Shown here: piece by piece, positions 49,161-62,560 of the stretch
How the letters are laid out: every line of letters begins with the position of its first letter
Position numbering within the stretch: the first letter of the stretch is position 1
Program-made: the position numbers and the translations under genes
NCBI RefSeq assembly: GCF_000247695.1
Contig: NW_004624854.1
Span: 4,133,689-4,197,688 of the forward strand
From: Heterocephalus glaber
Taxonomy: Eukaryota; Chordata; Mammalia; Rodentia; Bathyergidae
Length of the DNA: 64,000 nucleotides
Direction of reading: 5' to 3'
Notes under the pieces: generated by a model
What the model saw: the letters and a program-made list of their open reading frames with translations, nothing else
Database searches by the model: none
Told to the model about the DNA's origin: nothing

Positions 49161-52100
49161 ACATCTGGCGGTGGCTCTGAAATCCCACAGGTGAGCCGGG
49201 TCACTAGTTAGGAAGAAAGGTCAGGCTTGAGGCAAGCAAGGCAGCAAGAACAAACTGGAACTCCCAAGGACAAACAAGAAGACGCAAATACAAACCAGAA
49301 TGCACACCAGAGTCGCACCGCCTTCCACTTTGCTGGCTAGAGTGGCTTCAGAGGAGGAGATACCTGTGGGTCTGCAGCTGCACTCTCACCTGGCTCCACC
49401 TTCACAGACACTGATGGAGATCTACTAGGAGCTCAAGTGCTGCAGGCCACACCGCTGCCTCATGCCCACAAAGTGAGGCAGCCCCAGATCAGTGACAGTC
49501 CTCGTGACCTGCCATTCCTCTGTCCCCTCTGTGGACATGCGGGTGATGGGCTGCTGCTTTGCTTTCAGCCACTTCCCTGATGGCCACCGCTAGCCCGGAG
49601 CCATGTAGGGAAAGAGTTCTGGGGAATACAATTCCAGCTTAGCTGTACACAAATGAACAGAAATGAGAATGACCACAAGTTTCTTTTCTGCGAGTCTTAA
49701 TTCCAGAAGACAGTGGAACAGTAACAACCGGATTATGGAAGAACTGAAAGCTGAGGACTTAGTTCCTGGGGCAGCTGTTCAGTTCATGTTTAAAGATGTC
49801 TGTCCTCCTTAGCTCACTAAGAGTTCACATCCCTTAGATTCTGGACACCTCTGTCTGCCACTGTTCTTGCCCTGTTAGAATCCTTCTGTCCAGCTCAATG
49901 CTACTGTGTAGCGTGATGCTCCAGGGGCAGCACTCCAAATGCATTTTTGCTTGCATTTTGCCTCTCTTAGATACAGCACATGTAGTCCTACATCTCATGC
50001 TAACAAGCACTGTCTTTCTGTCTCTTCTACCCCTCTCAGGCCTAGCCAGATTCGTGGTTGAAATTGGTCTCAGGTGTGCTTGGCTTCTTTCAGTCAGGGA
50101 CCCAGTGCACCATAAAATCAATATCTAAAAGATACTCTTTACATCATCCAGACTTCATTCAGTAACAAAATTCCAGATCTTCTTGGATAATTGCCTCCTT
50201 GATGATCTTTGGTATTTATTAAACACCTGATTGCTAAGCTGTTTCCCAGTATCAGTCAAGAATCCTGGAACCTTCAATAAGCAATATTCATCACTTGTCC
50301 TGCTAAGTTTTCTCAGCCTGGTATCCCTGGTACCAGTCCTTCTAAGAAAGTGTCTGGGAAATTAAAGGAAGCAGGTAAGAGGTAAGCAACTTCCCCAGCC
50401 CTGATGTAACATCGATGTGATCATCGAAAAACGACGACAGCTCTTATGTTTGGGGACGTTCAGTCTCTCTTTGAGATGAGGACTGTGCATTCATAACTTT
50501 TTAAATGCTTTTTTAAATCATAGAAAAGATAAATGCTTACAAAATCTGTTTAGCAAAGTATAGTTGAATATTGCACATTTGAGAGGTCACATTAAAATGA
50601 GTAAGCTAAAACAAGACATTTATTTTACCCTTAAAGTATTGGCACACAATTTAATATGCTGTTGAGAGCACAGGAGTGGTTGCAAGTCAAATGAAGGTTA
50701 TATTATAATTGATAGTTTGAATTGTTAAGGAGAAGCAAAGGTGAAATGGAATGCTTTTTATTATTATTTTTGTTGAAATCTTATTAAAAACTTTTAATGG
50801 GATGCAAACTAGAGGCCATCTTCAAGGTCCCAAGTTGAATTAGATATGCACCCATTAATAGTCTTAGTCACTATACACTATTTGAAAATAACTTTCCCAA
50901 CACAGACATGGGCTAATGTATTTTCTCACTTCTTTGTATTTCCTTTGCTAGTTCAGAGAAATTAATGAGCCTCAAGAATATAGGGCTGGCAGTCGTACTT
51001 AATCCTGCATCTGAATATACTTAATATACCTAGATTGGAATTAATACTCAAAAAGTGATAAATTCACTTTGTTCAGTGATTTTCAGTTATGTTTAAGTGC
51101 CTGAATACCTGAAAACCATAATCTTAGTTGAACATTTCTATGAACGAGTAATATTTTGATTAAATGAAAAGAATTAGGAGGAAATTTGGCTATAGAAATG
51201 ACATTTTCTACATGTGCAAGTCTCTACATATAAAATGTAATGATTCATAATGCATTTGAGAATTAATATGTACAAAATTTCTTTCTTTAGCTCTATATTC
51301 TTGATTCCTTCATTAGATACCTTGATACTTTTCATTCACATGTCAGCAAACAAACTGAAGAGCCAAAAATACTAGGAAAAAAAGAAGCAGGGAAGAAAAA
51401 CTTAAAATTCAGAAGACTTACTCTCTATCTTATTTTTTCCAGAGATTAAAAGACTTATTATTTCATTTAAGTGGCAGAGCAATCTTGGATGAGCTCCCAA
51501 CAGAAGAGGGTCTGAGACGCCTAGGATGCAGAACTACTATTTTAGCGTGTCTCTGTTCACACACATTTCCAAAATGGAGCACTTTTTCTATATGAGCAAA
51601 GAAAAGTAGTATAATTACCCCAGTTTTTTCATGTTATAAAACCAAAAGGCCTTTAAAATAATTCTCATTATGCAAAACCAATTCTCCATGTAGCACTTTG
51701 ACCATTTTGAGCATTGTTTACATTATTCTCCTATTCAGTTAACCTTGTCAGTCCTACTGAATCACCAACCAGAAACTTGTTATTGTTTTTTATTCTTAGT
51801 GAAGAAAAATGTGTAAACTTTAATGTAGATATGCCAACATGAAAAAACAAAACAAAACACAAGGACCCTAAAGAGGACAAAAAGAAAATAAAGACAACAT
51901 TTTAAAATGTAATACCTTGTGCATGTTATAATCATCATTGGAGAGGAAGGAAGCAATTCTGAAAACAAATTTTGAAAGCTATTTTTATACTAGCATTATT
52001 TTTTCAGAATGTTCACCCATTATGGTAGAGATATCTTTTCCTTCCTTAAGCCCAGAATTAAGTCAAAGTTAATTTCCTGGTATGCATTGTGATCAAATTG

Positions 52101-53230
52101 CTTAGCCAAAGTCAGATCAGAGTATCCACTTTTTAAAACATATAAGGTGCTTCAAATTGAGAAAATAAATTCTGCAGTGCTTACCTCACTGAAGACATTC
52201 CTCTTTACTCTCAGTAATGACTAATGAGTAGGTATTGAATAGATTATTAACATATTTTATGTTTTAAGGTTATAGTAGCAAAAGCTTTAATACAGTGTTA
52301 CTTTAATTTTTCCTCTTACACTGAAATCAGAAAGTTGCCACATAATGATCAATTAAAAAACTCTTTCACCTAACAGTTTGGGATAGTATGATGGACACGT
52401 AGTAAAATATGAACCATATATATATTTACTTATATTTGTTTCATTTATCATAGAAAGATAAGAAATATAAAATTATTTCCAAGAATGTTTTCCTGTAAGT
52501 ATTAAGCATTACAGGGAAGTGTTGTATGTAAAAATACTGTACAGTGATATTGCACTTAGAAGAAATTAATTTGATCATATAAGTACAGCAAATTAAAAAT
52601 GTGATCTTAGCATATCTTGGCTATTTCATAAATTTGGCAAAGTTAATTTTTTTTACCTTAAAAATACTACAAATGAACACAAAACAATTTATCTAAATTC
52701 ATAGAAAAACTGTGATTTTGCCAATTAATATATGATTCTTTGAAATCCGTAACTTTGAAATGTTTAAATACTTTCTTATTTTTGCTACCCGTAAATGTGT
52801 ATTGGGTTGGAATTTTAGTTAGATAGCATGGAGACTGGGTGGGGAAAGGCAAAGGGAAGAAAGGAGAGAGAAGGTGATGCCGTCCCCAGCCACCCCTGAG
52901 CTGACACTGCCAGCTACAGGAGGCCAGTTCCGCAGGCCAGGGGCAGTCACAGCCTCCTCTAGATAATATCGTGTGAAACAAAGTGAGGCAGAGAAAGATG
53001 CGTGCACTAGATGCAGTGTTTACGGATGAGAGTGAGGAAATGAAGCCTGTTTGCCAGGCCGAGAGGAAGGAGAACCGGAAGTGGTTATTTATGATGCCTG
53101 AACGGGTCAGAGTAAAAGAAACAAGTTGTAATAAGGATAAGCTGAAAGCAAAAGGAAAATGTTGTGCTTTAACTTTTTGCTGAGTAAAAGTTCTGCCATA
53201 GTTATATAAAATGTTCTTTTGGCTCTCTCA
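49161..53230. other. Unassigned intronic sequence
   Basis: 49170-50110 is a GC-richer block that may be an old LTR or other repeat I cannot name. From 50110 on the sequence is AT-rich with no gene. 52815-52980 is a small GC-rich patch without a supported feature. A weak MIR-like word (GTGAGGCTCAGAGAAACTAA) is at 53281-53300. Confidence 0.45.
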
Positions 53231-53375
53231 AATGATTTTACCAGTTAGAAAAAGTATTTGTTTATTGATGGAATAGAAATGTGAGGCTCAGAGAAACTAA
53301 AACTGCCTCTAACAAAGCATTTGCCCTTTACAGGCACCAATAGAATGTGTCACCCTCAGAATCAAGCAGCAGGAG

Positions 53376-53376
<1 letters not shown>

Positions 53377-53412
<36 letters not shown>
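53377..53412. repeat. (CA)18 microsatellite
   Basis: An uninterrupted CA run of 36 bases, likely polymorphic. Confidence 0.97.
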
Positions 53413-53415
<3 letters not shown>

Positions 53416-54890
53416 ATCCCTCACTCTTGGGCAGTAAGAGACTTCTCTTCAAGAAACTTGACATCTTGGGTAGCAGCAAAGAAAGTGAGGATGGAGAGGC
53501 AAACACTGGAGTGAGAGGCAAGAGAGGGAGCCTCAACCCTGACTTGCAGCTCCCAGCACCCCTACTCACTTGATTTAAATGCCAATTACCAAGGTGGCAA
53601 AACAAGGAGGAGCAAATTTCCCCATAAAGAATAAGATTTTAATTGTTAATGCTAGTTTATGGTGCCTGTAAGAAACCCAAGTGGATACATAAAGTAGCCA
53701 ATTGTGATAGGGAATAGTAGATTGAATATTAAGGTAGTTGTAAAAGCAAAGTAAGTGATGTGTTCCTTTAAGATTTGCTTTGCTGTAACTCTTATTGTTT
53801 AAGATGACTGTAATCTGACTCTTTAACCAGTAACTTCATTAACCTAACAAAGTTGCAAAGCCAGGGTGAATTTACAATGTATATGTGCCTATCTTGTGTC
53901 TGTGACTTGTAAATAGGAACTGGAATTGTATTCACACATCGAAGACCACTAGGGATGAGATAATGGCTAAAAAGGATATAAAAAGGGAAATGCTGGACAA
54001 AGGGGAGCAGATACTAACCAGACCAGTTTCTGACGATCCCGCCCGCTTGCAAGTAGAACTTTTATTATTTTACCTGAATTCTGTGTCTCCATGTATTTCT
54101 TTCCAAGATTCCCAGAACGATTGGACTCCAGTGATTGGATTCTAGTGCATTGGAGTCTAGGTCTGGAAAAATAAACCTGAAATTGTCACAGTGTGAATGG
54201 AAGAGATCGCTGAAGGAAAGACTGCAGGAGACACAAAAGGAAGATTTGGGTTGAGCTTTGAAGAACGTCAGCCAGTAGGATGTCAAAGAAAGAAGAGAGA
54301 CATTAAGCAGGCTGAGAAGAGGGGAGGACAGTGAGATATATGGAAACTGGCAGAGTGGTAACATAAAAAGTAGAAAAGGTGAATGGTCGTCTTTGGAGAA
54401 TGTGACTAACAGGGATAATCACATATTGCTTTCAGGCCTTGTCCTTCCTCCTCCATATTGATACATGGCTTTGAACAGGTCTTCTTGCTTCTAATCTCAG
54501 TCTGTCCAGTCCATCCCTCCTGATAGAGGATATTTCTGAGATAGACCTCTCCACCCACCCTTCTCTGATTCCATTCTTCAGAGCGCTCTGCACCTTCATG
54601 GTAAAGTTCTATGAGCTCAGCAGCTCCCTTACCTACCTCACAGTTGGATCCCAGCTTCCAGTGGAGCCCACATGTCCCTCTCCTGGGTTCATTGTACATC
54701 TGCCCCAATTAAATCAGTCACCTATGGCTTGGGTTGAGATTTTCCCCCTAGCTAGATGAAATGTCTCCTCCTCTAGTGCCCAAACAAGACCTACTCAACG
54801 TGTGTTCCTCCTCTAGGAAGCCTAGCCTCTCCACTGTTCCAGTACACCCCAACCTCAGCCTTGCATCTCCCCCTCAAGCAGCCCTCTGTA
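53413..54890. other. Unassigned intronic sequence
   Basis: No gene recognised. 54480-54770 may be an old L2 fragment but lacks diagnostic words. Open frames on the minus strand at 54065-54364 and 54406-54708 look incidental. Confidence 0.45.
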
Positions 54891-54893
54891 ATT

Positions 54894-54978
54894 TTTTTGA
54901 GGGGGGTACCAGGGATCGAACTCAGGTCCTTGAGCTTGCACAGCAGGCAGCGAAACCACTGAGCTAAATCCCCGGCCC
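54894..54978 (-). repeat. ID SINE, minus strand
   Basis: T-run, GGTACCAGGGATCGAACTCA, then AACCACTGAGCTAAATCCCC and GGCC are the exact reverse of an ID element. Flanks CTGTAATT on both sides (54886-54893 and 54981-54988) give the target duplication. Confidence 0.93.
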
Positions 54979-54988
54979 TTCTGTAATT

Positions 54989-55410
54989 AATATTACATCT
55001 CTTCCTCTGAACTGTAGGTAGTATCTTGTTTATCTTTATAACCAAAATAAAATCTATGTGTTAGATATTTAGCACAGGTCTGCTGAGTATAACTGATGAA
55101 CCACAACATTGGAGCTGCGCCTGTGTGGTTTTCTTCTATGACTTTTTACCATACTTCTCAGTTGGAAGGCCTAATATTTGGTAAACCTTAAGGAAACACA
55201 ATTTAGATTCTCTTTGCTCATTCTAATAGAGGGAAGCACCTTGTAGACTCTGACTCTCATTCATTGGCTGAAAGAGTAAAATGTTCCATATCCTGGGCTT
55301 CTAGTAGTCAGTTATGGAAAGAACGTGGATGAAAGTGTGGAAGGCTACAAGCTCGTACAGGGCCTCACATGTGTTTCCTCATCTGAGAGCAGGGTCTCCT
55401 CAGGCCAAGG
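54989..55410. other. Unassigned intronic sequence
   Basis: I see no gene or repeat in this segment. Confidence 0.5.
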
Positions 55411-55416
55411 ATGGGG

Positions 55417-55687
55417 TGTCCCGGCCCGCGGGTAAGTCAACGAAGACCCTAGAGGGGGAGCGAGGATGAGAAGGGACAGGGGACACGAGAGATGGAGACA
55501 AGACAGGTTTCTGATCAAGTCTCGTTTATTGCGGAAGCTGCTACAACATATATACCGTAGGGCTAGAGGGGAGGAGCGAGAGGAGGGTACTGGGGCTACT
55601 TCCTTGTTGCCGGGTAGATTTGCAGCAGGCCCGGATATGTCCGTAAAAGGCACTCAAGAGTTCTAGCGGGGGTCAAGGCCCCCCACA
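55417..55687 (-). mobile_element. Solo LTR, class II (ERVK/IAP-like)
   Basis: A 271-bp GC-rich block read on the minus strand starts TGTGGGGGGCCTTGACCCC and ends GGGCCGGGACA, i.e. TG..CA. It has a TATATATG box, an AATAAA signal (within GCAATAAACGAGAC) and a pyrimidine-rich U5. Perfect 6-bp duplications ATGGGG flank it at 55411-55416 and 55688-55693, the size used by class II retroviruses. No internal retroviral sequence is present, so it is a solo LTR left by recombination between the two LTRs. The intact signals and duplications suggest a recent insertion. Confidence 0.88.
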
Positions 55688-55690
55688 ATG
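55568..55690 (-). promoter_or_regulatory. LTR promoter (U3) region with TATA box
   Basis: Within the solo LTR the minus strand carries a TATATATG motif (reverse of CATATATA at 55548-55555) downstream of the U3 segment. About 35 bp further along the same strand lies the AATAAA signal. The structure could drive or terminate antisense transcripts in TMEFF2; whether it is active is unknown. Confidence 0.45.
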
Positions 55691-55693
55691 GGG

Positions 55694-58010
55694 AATACTC
55701 TTTCACAGTTCATGTTTCAGTTGATGAGGCATGGGATTAAAATGATATTAGTCATTTGACTCAGTGCCTTTCGCAGATAGTTACTGAACAGGTTTGAGTT
55801 TCCATGGTCAACCATAATGTCCAAGAAGATTTTAAAATAAATGACCCTTGACCAATCCAATCTAATTATGAATTGTTAATAAACAAAGGTGGACATATAT
55901 TTACCAGTTAATTAGACTATGTTCAACAGACGTCAGACTCATCCCTACAGCTTCCTGTAGCCCCATATATCTTTGTGTATTTACAGTGATTTTTTTTAAG
56001 AGAGTTAAGCTAATCTCACCTCAATTCATGGGATTCTAACAACTTTGGTCCACATACAACTTGAGTCTTACAGTGTGGCTACTACTCCCAAAATTGATAC
56101 AATGAGCTTAAGGCAGCCCTTAGGATCAGTGGGTTCACAAATGAGTCCCTCCTTTGTGATTCACAGTATACAAATATCAGTCCGTCTCTGTGCAGACACT
56201 CTGTCTATCCATGTTAAATGTTCTGCCCTGTGAAACTTCCTCCATTATCTATGATTGCAAACCTGCACTTTGGTCAGCTTAGGCTGACAGAGATCCCTTG
56301 AACTGTGACACTGTATCATGATACAGAGAGACAAACACCAACACTGTGTGACTCGGGCGTTACGCTTCAAGGAACAGGGACAGACCCCAGTCACTCAAGC
56401 AACCTGACAGTGCTGCTTCTACTTTCCTGAATGTGATCCCAAGCAAAACGGTGTGCACTTTCTCACAGAAACAAGCCTTTTTCGAGTGTCACACTTATTG
56501 TTCTCATGTTTTGAGCTGTATGTTAAGTGGTTGTCATTGTTTTCCTGCAGATATATTGTTCTTTTTAAAATGATGGCTGCCGTTTTATTTAGTGAGGGTT
56601 GTTTAAATATGACTGCTTCAAAATGTATTATATTTAACAACTTATGCTTTCAGGTATTTAAAAGTATTATCAAAAGTGCGATTATTCTTCAGGCTTTAAA
56701 ATACAGACTACAATTTGTGAAATTTAGCCACATTTTCAGACTTTAGTCACAAATCCTTTTAAAGAGATAGACATACTGCAGAATGTATAGCCAAAAGTGC
56801 CATGTTCAGAATGAGCCTCTAAAATCCTGAACGCATTCCAGTCCTTATCAGTCTGGTAGAAAGAGCCTCAGAGACATCCTTTAGGTTGCCATTGATCCAT
56901 TTTAATGTCCTCTGTCAATAGAAATATTCCAGTGACAAGTCACAGCTATCATATTTAGATTCGATTTTATAAGTCATTTTTGTAGATAAAACTTTACAAA
57001 GCAGCATAGAGTTCAGTGCCTCGTATTAAATAGCCATAGTTCTAACAGCAAGTTGCCTGCCTGGGTCCAACATACGTATCAGGAAGGCAGAAAGGCATTG
57101 ATGCCTAAGATATCTTCCAAAGTAATGGGAGATATTGTCAGTTTCACATTTGTCAGCATTATTAGCTATGTTTGCTGCAGACCTTGGTCGACTCCAGGAA
57201 CTGCAGACAAAATAAAGCAATCCCTGGGATGAGACTGAATCTTTCACCTCATAGTATTTATTCAATATTTAATGTGCCTTCTGTTCCAAGACATGATTTA
57301 ATAATAGGTGCATAAAATATAAGCAATAAATTGATATACATCTGCTTTTTTCCTCGTTCTACCTAAATTTTAGAACCTACAGAAAGTCCTGTCAACCAGA
57401 ACAGACCCAAGTTTATTAGATTTTCAGTAGCTGGTTCTGAGTCTTTGAAACTAAATAGATCTGTTGATATAAGTGTAATTGTCAGATCAGAATAATCAAA
57501 TGATCAAATTACTTAAATTAGACACATACTGAATTGCCTAAGGATTTACAAAAAACTGCTGATTGGCAAAGGCTTACAGCAAACAGTAAACTTCAATCAT
57601 TTTCTTCCTCAGCAGTAAACACTGACTCATCTTTTGAGGGGTAGGAGATTTTCAGGATACCAATAACAAATGTTAGTATAAATTAAAATAATCATTGAAA
57701 ACCACAAGGCTGATTGAGTTTTTGTGCAGATTAAGAAGACTCAGGAAAAAAAAGGAGTCTAAATCATTTTGAGAATCACAATAAAAGATGGAAATTGCAG
57801 AGTACAGATTTTAATGCCTAGAGCATGCAAAGATAGTTAAGCTACTATGCACTGCAGGTAGGTAGGGTGCTCCAGTCTGCAACACCAGAGCCATTCACAT
57901 TGATTACTGGAGATCAGTCCTTGGGACAAGAAATTTGTCATCATGTCTAAACTGACCTAATAGGGAAATCTGGATTACTTGGGGCGGGGGGAGACTAAAA
58001 TGGTAGACGT
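55694..58010. other. Unassigned intronic sequence
   Basis: No gene or confident repeat. 'TAGTATTTATTCAATATTTA' near 57252-57271 may be an L2 end on the minus strand. The rest is AT-rich unique-looking sequence. Confidence 0.45.
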
Positions 58011-58014
58011 TCTG

Positions 58015-58800
58015 TTTGTTCCACAAATATTTATTGCACATGCACTATCAGTGAGGGTTTTAACAAACATTAGTGAATATGTATTGCTAGCAAACGTGAA
58101 GAAATACTTTTCTTGATAATTGAAGCAAAAAAGCATGCATTGATGTGATCATATTTTTCAAGTCAAGACTTCATATCTAAATCTCTAAAATCTAAGCATA
58201 TTTTAAAGTCAGAAATGCATTAATTTTTTTCAGGTATTTGTTAAGTTTGTACTGGGTGCTAGGCATTATTCTAGCATGAAGAATACACAATAAACAAGTT
58301 AGCAAAGTCACTTTCTACATGTAGAATGCAGTCTAGTGGAGAAAACAGACATTTGATAACATGAAGTATGTGATAGACTATCAAGATACAACAGAGACAG
58401 AAGTGGTGCTGACCAAGACAGGGTAGTTGGAGAAGGGTTGCCTGAAAGGGTAGTAGGTAAGCCCTGTGAACGGCAGAGGTAAGACTATTCCAGGAAGACA
58501 GAGCAGGCAGTGGAAAACCCTGGGGACAGAAACATGCATGGCACATCAGAGGACCAGTCAAATGCCCGGTGTGGTATGGTCATTGAGAGTGTATAAAGGT
58601 TGATAAGAAGTGAAATTGGAGAGGCAACCAATGGGCAGATCATAGACCTCATAGACCATGGCAAGAACCAGTCTTTATATTTAGGTCAGTAGAAGTCTTT
58701 GCTGGGCTTTGAGGAAGGGAATGATTTGATCCCATTTACATTTTAAAAGTGTCACCCTGGCTGCAGTGTGGAGTGACCCCAGGGAGGCAGAGGAGAGACA
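58015..58800 (-). repeat. L2 3' fragment
   Basis: 'GTTCCACAAATATTTATTGC', 'GGGTGCTAGGCATTATTCTA', 'GAATGCAGTCTAGTGGAGAA', 'GTAAGACTATTCCAGGAAGA', 'CATAGACCATGGCAAGAACC', 'GGGAATGATTTGATCCCATT' and 'GTGTCACCCTGGCTGCAGTG' follow the order of a long ancient LINE-derived repeat read from its reverse strand. I assign L2, with the exact family uncertain. Confidence 0.6.
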
Positions 58801-61800
58801 GGGAAAGCGGTTCAGAGACTCTTCCATTTCCTGGTAATTCATACCTGCAAACCCATCTTCAGCTGTTCTTAGAGCCTGAGCATCTTACTGCCCTAATTCA
58901 AAATAGTCTCTAAAGCTTTCAGTGATCGGAGATTTTTTTAAAAATTCTATACACTGCTCACAATTTTTCTATACCTTCGTCTTCCATTTATATATCAATA
59001 ATTTTTCTTAGTATAATATTTTGACCAATTATGATTCAAACTTCTATGATCCATATGAGTACAAATGCAAAGCTAGAGTCAAGTTTCTAACTAGACAGTA
59101 TTTTATGTCTTTTAAATTGTGTTTTTTATTAGAACTTTACATTTAAAAAGCACTTTTCCCCAACACAAAAGGTAGCACTTTTTCATATTATACAAAATCC
59201 CATTTAGAAAAACAACCAATTCATATATTTAGGGCCAGCATTTTAATCGAGGAAAACATAAGATCAACTGTAATGCATGTTGGCATGATGTTTGGATGAG
59301 TAAGGAAACATGCTGGGTGTGTTGTTGGCTGAGGTCCAGTTGATGCCTTGATTTGTGTCAGGTAGGGATGTAAGCAGCCCCGGTCTGAGCCTGAGATGTC
59401 CCGTCTTGGTAGTCCACACTTCAGTCAGACAGCATAGAGCACAGACTGCTCAGGCATGCAAACAGGTTCCCACCCAATGAATGTAAATCATAATCAACTA
59501 CAGGCCAACTTAATTAAATAGAGAGATAAAGAACAATAAGCAAAAATAAGAATGAGTATTTTGAATTCAGAGCGAGCTTGCATAAAATAGAAGACCGGCA
59601 GTTTATGAGATGGAGGACTCACACCAGTAAGGGTAAGTTGAACCTGTTCTACACTGCGTATGATGTATGGAGTCACCAAAAATGTCAGAATAATGAAACT
59701 GTTGTTAAAGTTTAGGTACTAACAGATGCTAACTCTAAATTTTTTATATTCAATAGCTTATTGGTTTTATTAAAATGAGTTTTACTCTAATTCAAAACAC
59801 CTTTTAAAAAAAAATTTTTGTCTCTGTAGTGGCCACTTTATAAACCCAAAAGGAAACTGCACATTTGATTATGCAACTTAAAAGGCCTTCTGGGACAACG
59901 CCATGAGCAGGAACACTTTGCACAGCCCTGCTCCAGAATAGACGCACAGACATTTTAATTACAGTAAGAAGAATGGCACTGTTAGCAAATAACTCTAGCA
60001 TGAAGAAATAAATGAGGAAAAGAAACTCACTGTTACTTTATGCATGTTACCCTATAGTCTTGTCTAAAAGCTATAATTTGAGTTTGTTTCTACAGTGTTC
60101 GGAAGTAGTAGATTCAGCTCAGTCATTTTATTTAGGCTGTGTGTGTACATATAACACACTTGTATTGTATTTATAGGCAATATATAAAAAGTTATTTTTT
60201 GCGTTACCATCAACAATTTTGAAATTTTCAAGTTCGAAATAGTAAGTTTCTCTGTTGAAGGAAAAGCTCCGTGAATATCTAGAAATTTTTTCCGAAGTAT
60301 TTAGGTTATGTGTACTGAATATTTAGGAAACAGAAAAAGTGCTGAAGAATATAAAAGAAGTAAAGAGGAAGAAGACAGATAATAATGGTTAGAAGGGAAA
60401 GTAGGAGTCAAACTTATTCTTGGCATTACTCAGCACTATAATGATATTCTGAGATTTTGTAAGAATGTGCAATATACCTAGGAAATTGGATAAATAAGCT
60501 AATTGTTTCTGTGTTTTAGAAGTGACGTTGAATAAAAAATACTAAATTCTGGAGAACGGTGTCAGATGTTTCATATCTAAAATATAATACATTGGAGATG
60601 CTATTAATAGTTTCCTTCTTTTTTAACCAGAAGTAAATAGTCTACTTCTACTCCTAAACATGGCAGAAAAATATCAATTCATAGACTTTAGATAAATATG
60701 CATGGCAAATAGTTCTTTCATCCAAACTGGGTCAAAGTTTATTTGCAGTTGATCAACCAGAAATAAGTACAAAGGCAATATAATTTGATGGCCAGACCAA
60801 TTTAATAAAGGATGAAGAATGAACTCTCCAAAAGCAAGGAAAGCAACAGAATTGACGATACACCAAACATCAGATGAAGCTGTTTCCAGCTTTCTCCTCT
60901 GGTAGCCTCAGAACTACTTTCCAAGGTGTGTGCTATGAACTGGGCTTAATTTGATGTGTTTTATGAATGATTCCAGCATCTTAAAGAACTGGGATTTTAA
61001 TTGGAGCCTGTCATTCATTCAATAAGTATATTTTAGGCACCAAACCCTAATAATAGCGAGATGGGCAGTCTGTGTGTCTCACACTACACTGTGGAGGGCA
61101 GAGCCCTGTGCTTCATGGGGAGGCAGTGGGCAGTGAATGAGGCTGCCCTGACGTGGAAGCTGGTGACCGGGAAGGGGCATCAGCCCCAGGAAGGAAATAC
61201 TCTTGGAGATGGCAAAGCATCTCCTGGGAGCCCTGGACAGTCAGGAATCTCGAGCAATTTGCTGACTAGGTGGACATTAAAGAAATGTTGAAGATGAAAC
61301 AGGGATCCTCACAGCTTCTTGTCCCTTTCAGAAAGACTATTTTGCACCCAGCATGGGGCTGGGCTTTGGGGGAGGCAGAGGAAAATACCAAACTTCTCTC
61401 TGGAGGCTTTAGCGGAGAAGCAACAGTGAAAACTGTGAGGATACTGAGAAGCTCCGAGTGGCTGGGCACACAGAAATAATGAGTATTATGGGATGAGGAA
61501 ACCAGGTGTACAAGTGTAAGTGCCGATTACCTTGCTCATCACTTTGTGCAACCAGCTGATCCTTCAGTGCTGGGTTCCTTAATGACCCGGCCCCATGGGT
61601 CTGGGCTGCCACGGGACACAAAGTGTCAATTGCAACTCAATCCATACAGGAGGCAGGAGTTTCACAGAAGGAGGGAAGCACTCTGACTCATCAGGCACTG
61701 TGTCAGTGAACCCACAGGAGAGATCCACAGAGGGAGGAGAACAAGAAGTGACCTTGCTGAGTGAAATCTTCAGTGCAGAAAAGGATTCGGATGTCCCCTT

Positions 61801-62531
61801 ATTACAAAACCCGGGAGAAAGCACCTGCTGAACTTCTGCTCCTCCATGAAGTTCTGGGTCAAGCATCACGTCCCCCGTGAAGCTTTCACAGCCCCCCAGC
61901 TCACTGGGCTCCTGAGCAATCTCTCACGCACTGCTCATACCAGCGAGGCCCAGCGCTGACGGCGCTGTCCTTTGCATGTTGGTTTTTCCCCTTCTGCTGT
62001 GATCTGTTGCCACCTGAGATCCTAAGGGTCATCCCCATCTTCCTGACATCCAGCCCAGTGCAGTACCTGGCACAAAGCAGACAGCACTTCAGCTGCATTT
62101 GCGGGGCTGAAATGAATTAAAGAAGATCTGTGATAAATGAGAACGTGTGTGCCCAAGAGAAGAAAGCAGAGAGTCAGTCATCACTGCAGACCTCCGGGAG
62201 CCTTAGACAGGAGGGTGTGCTGGGGTCTACACAAGCGAGGCACTTACCTGTGCAAGCTTAGCATTCGGGGGAAACTCAGAAGAAGTTTGGTTTCAAAGCA
62301 AAATGTGCAGACGTGTTTGTCTGAAGTCCTGCATCCCAAGAAATTTGGAATAGCTCACAACTGTTGCTAGCTGGACAGCTCTGCCTTACATCCTTGTCTT
62401 CGTGCCATCAAAACTCACCAGCAGTAATGCAGGAAGTCAGTGATGAACGGCTGGTTTGAGCCTGTAAGCTAGAATGCCACCGTGTGTTTTTGAGTGTAAA
62501 GTGCTTCAGCGGGCAAGCACTCAAGATGGAG

Positions 62532-62560
62532 AAGGAGGGAGGGAGGGAGAGAGAGAGAGA
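62532..62560. repeat. (GGGA)n/(GA)n repeat
   Basis: GAAGGAGGGAGGGAGGGAGA followed by GA units. Confidence 0.9.

Noticed and set aside
53377..53412. Regular short repeats as a CRISPR-like array
   Set aside because: It is a plain CA microsatellite; the window is mammalian and has no repeat-spacer structure.
60920..60945. Possible next TMEFF2 exon at a GTGTGTGC stretch
   Set aside because: Translation after the potential acceptor gives Val-Cys-Tyr-Glu-Leu, unlike the expected follistatin module sequence, and there is no pyrimidine tract.
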